Position numbers and translations under genes: made by a program. Below are positions 58,662 through 64,000 of a stretch of DNA of 64,000 bases, piece by piece. The notes below the pieces were generated by a model that was given only the letters and a program-made list of their open reading frames with translations, was not told where the DNA came from and did no database searches. This DNA is from Clarkia xantiana subsp. parviflora (lineage: Eukaryota; Streptophyta; Magnoliopsida; Myrtales; Onagraceae). Each line of letters begins with the position of its first letter. Within the stretch, counting starts at the first letter, position 1. The DNA is taken from NCBI GenBank assembly GCA_036873135.1, contig JAPTYO010000059.1, forward strand, positions 11,959,066-12,023,065. The letters run 5' to 3'.

Positions 58662-58855
58662 ATGTTTCCAAGATTGATTCAAACCCATGAGGAGATTATA
58701 AGGCAAGATCACGATTTGCTACCCTATCACAGAGGATAAGACCCATGTCTGGTGTTGACTTCTGACCCCAAGCCTCGCCTCCGCTGGACTGCTGACCTCC
58801 ATGAACACGCTTTGTGGATGCTGTCACTCAGCTCGGTGGACCCAGCAGTTAGCTC
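58662..58855 (+). pseudogene. MYB-CC (PHR1/APL/PHL-like) transcription factor first-exon fragment
   Basis: The block reads MFPRLIQTHEEIIRQDHDLL, then a stop, then LVLTSDPKPRLRWTADLHE, the start of the G2-like MYB DNA-binding repeat. Two extra bases after GAA shift the frame; in the shifted frame RFVDAVTQLGGP continues exactly as in the family, up to a GTTAGC donor-like site. The rest of the MYB repeat and the coiled-coil domain are absent from the window. Intact members bind phosphate-starvation or phloem-identity gene promoters; this copy cannot encode a full protein. Confidence 0.75.
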
Positions 58856-59049
58856 TTTCTCATGCTCTTTATCTTCTCCACTTTGAGGGTGCTTCAAAAG
58901 AGATTGCAGAAAAATGGAGAGGAATGTCTGGTTATGACAATGTGTATGTGTAGTATGAATTATATATGTGTATGGGTTCCATCTGTTTATGGATTTGATG
59001 ACATTATTATTAATAATAAAAAATCAGTTTATGAATCAACAATGTTGTT

Positions 59050-59723
59050 TAAATTAGATGATACAATGTTTATAGATTCAAAAGACTTGACATTATAAGC
59101 AGTTACTATAACAAAACATTTGATTCTGAAAAACGTTTTAGAATCTGAAGTCTTGTCACTGATTTAGACTTTTAGAATCAAATATTCTGACTACATATAT
59201 GTTTTATAGCTTCAAATCATCTGACCCTAAATATATTTTACTCCATTAAAATATTTGATTCTAAAAAATGTTATAGAATCCGATTACTTTACATATCGAA
59301 CTCTAAAAGTGAATAACATAATCAGAAAATTGGATTCAACAAAAGTATACAAAATTACCAAATTCGACCCTATTAGATTATAATTGGGACACAAATTTCG
59401 TTTCAACAAGTTCATTTTGAATCTAATAATCTGATCCTATAAGTGAGTTATCGAATCATCTCTACCTTGTGCAGCTCGTTGCAAAAACGTGGAGAACAAT
59501 AAATACAATTTTGCCACGATATCGATTCGAGTTCATCTAACTCAGGAATGCATCAATTCTTACACGAGCTACAATATTTGCCACGAGATCCCCGTTGTAA
59601 AAAAATTTTGACACGCTATTACTAATTACGGGGTGATCCCATGGAGAACCCGTGGCAAATGTCATTGTACATGGGTTTTGCACGATTTTACCTTGTGGCA
59701 ATTGAGGGGGTATTCTAGTAGTG
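59050..59723. mobile_element. Possible CACTA transposon end
   Basis: GGGGGTATTCTAGTAGTG ends at 59723. Its reverse complement CACTACTAGAATACCCCC is a good CACTA-type terminus. Upstream sequence (59060-59480) has repeated 'gattctaaaa/ttttagaatc' motifs in both orientations, like CACTA subterminal repeats. No matching left terminus was found, so this may be a truncated copy. Confidence 0.4.
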
Positions 59724-59879
59724 TGCAGTGACATGGATCAATGCAATAACATATGGTGCAACAAATCCCCATGAAACATAGCCGTGGAAATAAAATAATG
59801 CACGGTTCATCCTCTTATTTATTTTTTATGTGTATGATTCCAGAACGAATGTCTGCTTCCTTATAATTCCAGTACCTAA

Positions 59880-60230
59880 TGTAAACACCTAATTTTGAAC
59901 CACGCGTGACATGTGGCGCGCTAAATGAGAAAATGTTTAAATATGACAAGTTAAGAAGCTTCCAAGAATCGCTCCTGCAAAATTAGGATAGTTTATGTAT
60001 TTATTACAGAAAATATTTGTTGAATATTTAGTATTAAATTTCTGAATATTTAGTATTTATTAGCAAAATAAATCAGCAATATATGTTGCTCTAATTAGAC
60101 TAGACCTAGATATATATAGGAGTTTATGTTTACATGTAAAAGGGAGAAGGAAATGGGAAGCCGATTGTAGTGTTTTTCTATCTAATTTAATTTTATTGTA
60201 TATCTACTATACCAATATATTATTTGTCTT
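59880..60230 (+). mobile_element. LTR remnant related to element A
   Basis: It starts TGTAAACACCTAATTTTGAA, comparable to TGTAAGCACTCGATTTTGAC of A. About 230 bp later it has 'gatatatataggagtttatg' followed by 'tttacatgtaaa', in the same relative position as the TATA and leader region of the LTR of A. Similarity fades after about 60230 and no second LTR is present. Confidence 0.45.
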
Positions 60231-61872
60231 GGGTCCTCAACCCCAAATGACACCAACCTTCCTTCAAAAGGTGCAACTATTGAACCGGTTTGTCATAATT
60301 TTACACAGACAGTCCTGAACCGAACCAATCGGTCTAATACATACAACACCACCGTTTTCGGACAAGTTTATCGTAATATTCACCACAAACCTGTTCTGAA
60401 TCAAACCGATGTACACCGTATAACACCACTGGCGCCAAGAAGATCATGATTTTTCCCTCGTTAGCCTCACAGCATATGTTCTGACGAATCCGCTCGCCAC
60501 CCACCATACGGCGATTACAGTCATCTCCCGCTACCATGTCTGCCGTCCGTCCGTCCGCCCGCACCCACCACTCGCCTCTTTACCCCGTTCGACAATAGCA
60601 CGCACTCGGCCGCCTGATCGCTCATCCATCATTCTAGCTATTCCCTCGGCACACCCTGAACGCCAAGATTTGAATACACCAGTGCAAACCCACGAAGCCG
60701 TCTTTTACCACGCTTCCAATGCTTTTGCCGTCCGCACAATCTTGTTTTTAATTGGTATGCGCACCAAACATGGAAGTTTCACATCTGCAATTTGTAAGAA
60801 AAAATCATCAATTAAAAAGAAAAATAAATATTTAGGAAAGAAAAATCAAGAAAGAAGCCGTGTATGATGATAGTTACGCACAAATAGCACTAATGAGTGA
60901 ATTTTTTTGGCAGGAAACTTTTTCCGTTTCTTTATCTAAATTGAAGTAGCTGTTCAATTCACTTGCTTGAATGGATTTTTTTTTTGTCACAAACCATATC
61001 CAGTAGCTAATTTTTTTTCCCTTATCAAAATTGAATCAAACAGTTCAAGTCACTGCTTACTTGAATGAAATTTTAATTGCACAAGTAATATCCAGAACCT
61101 TCATCTCTCATTGCAGGTGATAACAAGTCCAACGTCTACATGTTGAGGTGTTTGGAAGGGGAAATTTTAGTGGTGACGACTCACTGTAAGTAGTAGATTG
61201 ACTTGATGAATGAATAAATTTTATTTGTGTTAAAATATATGCCTTCTGACGAAAGAATATGAAAGAATTATGGTTACTATGTTGCTAAATCAAAATATGA
61301 TTGACTGTTTTGAATCACACAAATGGCGTTCTCGACGTACTAAAGAAGACTGATGTATCAGCAACCATATTTGCTCCTGACTGGGTATACAAGACAAACT
61401 CACCACCTGATGTTGAGATTGCTCAAAATCAATTTGAATTTTATTTCTTCAATTAATTATTGGATTCTGAATGCACTACAACTAATTGATTAAATTTTCC
61501 AGTTGGTTGTCTCTTGTAGAGAAACTTGGACAGTAGTACAACCTTATTCAAAACAACTACCATTCTATTCCAATTTTGATAAGGTTCCAATCATGGAACA
61601 CTAAATATTTTTCCTTTCTTGTTCACTTTGCAGATAGATTCTATATTCTTTTGTTTGAATTCTTAACCAGTGTCTGTGCAGGGTCGGAACTATCACTTTT
61701 GTTGATAAGAAACAAGTATCCACGATTTCTTGGAATAATATTTCAAACCAAGATTTCCAAGTATAATAATAATTCACCATCAACAAAAAAGTCCCAGAAT
61801 TTCATAGGGTACTAAAAGTGGAGAATAATTTGAAGGAATAGAACCATTTTCCCCCAAAGAGGTCAGGTTGCA
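60231..61872. other. Region without a recognisable intact gene
   Basis: 60240-60660 is C-rich and unlike its surroundings. Short exon-like pieces occur at about 61118-61185 (reads NVYMLRCLEGEILVVTTH before GTAAGT) and 61322-61440 (VLDVLKKTDVSATIFAPDW). The latter two may be upstream exons of the NO66-like fragment, but this is not certain. Confidence 0.35.
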
Positions 61873-62325
61873 ATCAAGTTTTAAGTAGTCATGATATTAC
61901 AAAGTGTGTAGAAGCTCTGCGGAAATGTTACACAATTGCATTACGTGGCATGGAGTTCCAATGCAAGTCCATTGCTGCTATTATTGAAGGATTGTCATCT
62001 TTATTCGGTCAACCATCACTTGGTGCCAATCTCTATTTTACACCACCTAATTCACAAGGGTTAGCGCGTCATTTTGACGATCACTGTGTTTTTGTGTTCA
62101 GCTGATTGGAACTAAGGAGTGGGCATTATTTCCTCATAAGGTTAAGTTGCCTCGATTATACGAACCACATATTGACACATGTGAGAATAGTTCAGATGAC
62201 GGAGGCATGCACATTTTGTTGAAGGAAGGAGATATGCTCTATATCCCTAGAGGCTTTATACATGAGATGATTGGTCTTTACATCTCACACTTGCAGTAGA
62301 AGTTGAACCACCTTTTGAGTAAGTA
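61873..62325 (+). pseudogene. NO66/MINA-like JmjC ribosomal oxygenase fragment
   Basis: The region reads YTIALRGMEFQCKSIAAI, LSSLFGQPSLGANLYFTPPN, SQGLARHFDDHCVFVF, then after a one-base shift LIGTKEWALFPHK, LPRLYEPH, LLKEGDMLYIPRGFIHE, and after another shift WSLHLTLAVEVEPPFE up to a GTAAGT donor. This is the cupin/JmjC core of plant NO66-type oxygenases, with the HxD iron ligands (H-F-D) and the later His (FIHE) visible. Intact members hydroxylate a ribosomal protein histidine in the nucleolus. The frameshifts at the HCVFVF/LIG junction and after HE show that this copy is dead or a captured fragment. Confidence 0.75.
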
Positions 62326-63345
62326 GCAATTCTCTTAGGTTTACCCAACTTTTTTTTATTGTTCACCTGCTGGGGTTATTTAAGTTTATCAGTGAGATTC
62401 AAATTTAGTTGGTATCCATCTTGTTATTTCAATTAAAAGATAGGGGCTCGATAATAAATTTAAGTAGCTATCCTCATTTTGCATGTCAACTGTGTAGTAA
62501 CATTAGGCTTGTACTCATGAATATCAATCCGTGACATGGTAATCCAATAATCCGGTTTTCCTATTTGGACTGCTTACTACTCTCTCTAGAGTTTTCAAAC
62601 GCATATTTTCTTTTGGAAAATACAAATATTTACCCATATATGTATTCATTTATTTATAGTGGTGACATCAAGACTTAGAGATTTGGACGTTTTTCCATAT
62701 TAGATGCAACGTTTTCACTGGTATGCTCTACATATGTATTACATCTTTTTATTCTTGATTGATATTATAAGTATTCAAATATATATTATGACACATGTGG
62801 TAGGGGTTAACCATATTGCACTTCTTTGTTGGGTTAAGAAGCTGAACATAATTAGTTTAGCAGGGGAGGAGGTAGTTTTGCTAGAGTATGTTGGTTGGCT
62901 AAGTCGTCTTATGCACATGCTGATTGTATTGACAGGATAGACTTATCTGGTGTTTCGAAGAGCAGACCTGATTGTTTATGGTTCATCCGGAATGAATGGT
63001 AGGTTTTTTTCGAAGCCGGAGAGAAATATTCTATGATTTGACGAGTAGGATATCCAGTAGCGCTGAGTCAAGGTTGCTGATGGAAGTAGTTTCAAGGCTA
63101 GAAAATGTGGACCCTTTACTAAGAATGAGATGGCTTCAGATCGTGGAAGAGGAATAAGGAAGAGGAATAATGTCAATATGTGTGAGATTGGAGCTGGAGA
63201 CATACTTGGTTTGCCAGCCATGTTGTCTCAATTTTATGGGCATTGTATTTCACAGACTAATAAGATATACACTCTCAGTACATTTCGTATAGTTTTCAGT
63301 CTTATGACTTATTCTCATTAAAGTTTTCAATTTTTGTTATTTCAG
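62326..63345. other. Spacer, no recognisable gene
   Basis: AT-rich, with a short open stretch at 63040-63240 (reads LENVDPLLRMRWLQIVEEE in one frame) that I cannot assign. Confidence 0.4.
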
Positions 63346-63810
63346 GTTCCTGTGGATCTTGTCATTGATCACAATCCAGGTTGATGTGGCAAGATCACAG
63401 AATGCAGTGCAGCACTCCAATATGGAGCTAGAATTCTATATGAACAGAGAAAGATTCAGTTTTCTCAAGCGCGTTCCGCAATATGCTTGTGGTTCATCCT
63501 GGATTTGGAATTGTGCACCAGATAATTTATCCCTTTCATTTTATGTATGTATATGTTGATGACGCAATTTTTCATTATCGTAAAAAGATTGTGCTTTATG
63601 TATTTACTAACTAATGTCCAGATTAGTTTCTTGAAATCACTTTGTAGGTGAACTTTGAATACCTCGACAGAGTTTTTTTCAACATGAATGGCTTGCTCTA
63701 TCCAGATAGTGTGGTAGGGGCAGATTCTCGCACAACTATGATTGATGGTTTCAATGTTGCTGCTTGGGGAGCTGGTGGTATCGAAGCTGAAGCTGCTATG
63801 CTTGGCCAAT
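63346..63810 (+). pseudogene. Aconitate hydratase fragment, two exons
   Basis: The first exon-like block (after TTTCAG) reads VPVDLVIDH, then after a two-base loss [28 protein letters not shown], and in another frame [17 protein letters not shown] up to 63529. The expected GT donor is AT. The second block (63648-63810, after TTGTAG) reads [46 protein letters not shown]. These are consecutive conserved parts of plant aconitase near its catalytic and iron-sulfur region; the usual TDSHTTMID reads ADSRTTMID. Two frameshifts, a lost donor and the His-to-Arg change show that it is non-functional. Confidence 0.82.
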
Positions 63811-64000
63811 TACATTATAGTTCCTCAATAAACTTGTCACTGTATTAAGTTTTGTGAGATGGAGAGTAGGGATATAGTTAGGGGTGAAAGCGAAATTCAG
63901 TTGGTCTGCAAAAGAAGTGAAAAAAGAAATTATGAGCATTTTAAATTTCAATTAGTATTTTCTGATTTTTCATTTAAATCTAAAGATCATACCAAAAAAA
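63811..64000. other. Flank at window end
   Basis: After GGCCAA the similarity to aconitase stops abruptly and AT-rich sequence follows. The boundary of any capturing transposon must lie beyond the window. Confidence 0.4.

Noticed and set aside
59705..59723. Complete CACTA transposon carrying the MYB-CC fragment
   Set aside because: Only the right terminus is visible; I found no matching CACTA start upstream with the same 3-bp flank, so only a possible end is reported.
61873..63810. Functional JmjC or aconitase gene at the window end
   Set aside because: Several frameshifts, stops and a lost splice donor, plus neighbouring fragments of unrelated genes, argue against functional genes.
1..64000. 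tRNA, rRNA or organelle-derived genes
   Set aside because: No cloverleaf with box A/B or rRNA core sequence was noticed on reading; a tRNAscan or Infernal run would be needed to exclude small ones.

Overview
This window is plant nuclear DNA, almost certainly from a eudicot. It is AT-rich, contains intron-bearing plant genes (a pectin methylesterase and an OXIDATIVE STRESS 3-like gene), and is dominated by LTR retrotransposons, hAT-type elements and Helitron-like sequence. The species cannot be named from the sequence.

Layout. 1-2253: AT-rich intergenic DNA with a possible Helitron 5' end (1-192, minus strand) and an isolated LTR on the minus strand (1234-1855). 2259-29386: one large nested insertion, resolved by three target-site duplications. 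Element A (2259-29386, TSD AATAA) is interrupted inside its 3' LTR by element B (10420-28385, TSD GTTTT). B is interrupted inside its 5' LTR by element C (10490-21236, TSD CACTA). A, B and C look like non-autonomous Ty3/gypsy elements of the Tat/Ogre/Retand kind, and none shows reverse transcriptase, RNase H or integrase. C has a long gag-protease-second-gag reading frame and, on the opposite strand, a spliced gene with a putative 'gypsy type transposon' (Transposase_28-like) domain. B keeps only a gag N-terminus and a broken copy of the antisense gene. A is non-coding.

29387-32210: host DNA with a two-exon OXS3-like gene (30296-30770). 32211-38858: a complete but decayed Ty1/copia element (TSD TGTTT). 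39544-41061: a candidate non-autonomous Helitron. 41062-45195: unresolved sequence, then a truncated minus-strand Tat-like gypsy element. 46775-50845: a five-exon pectin methylesterase gene with a hAT-type MITE in intron 4. 51400-56901: a Ty1/copia element lacking RT/RNase H, with a 1.4-kb hAT-type element in its 5' LTR and a long-inverted-repeat element in its 3' LTR. 57.9-63.8 kb: decayed exons of unrelated genes, all on the plus strand: an unrecognised gene, a MYB-CC transcription factor, a NO66-like JmjC oxygenase and an aconitase. This pattern suggests capture by a transposon.

The most striking unexplained pattern is that the non-coding parts of A, B and C each carry different tandem arrays whose units fold as short hairpins. 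In several arrays the loop is constant while both stem arms change together (for example 23018-23930, 26530-26810, 7540-8690 and 14915-15470).
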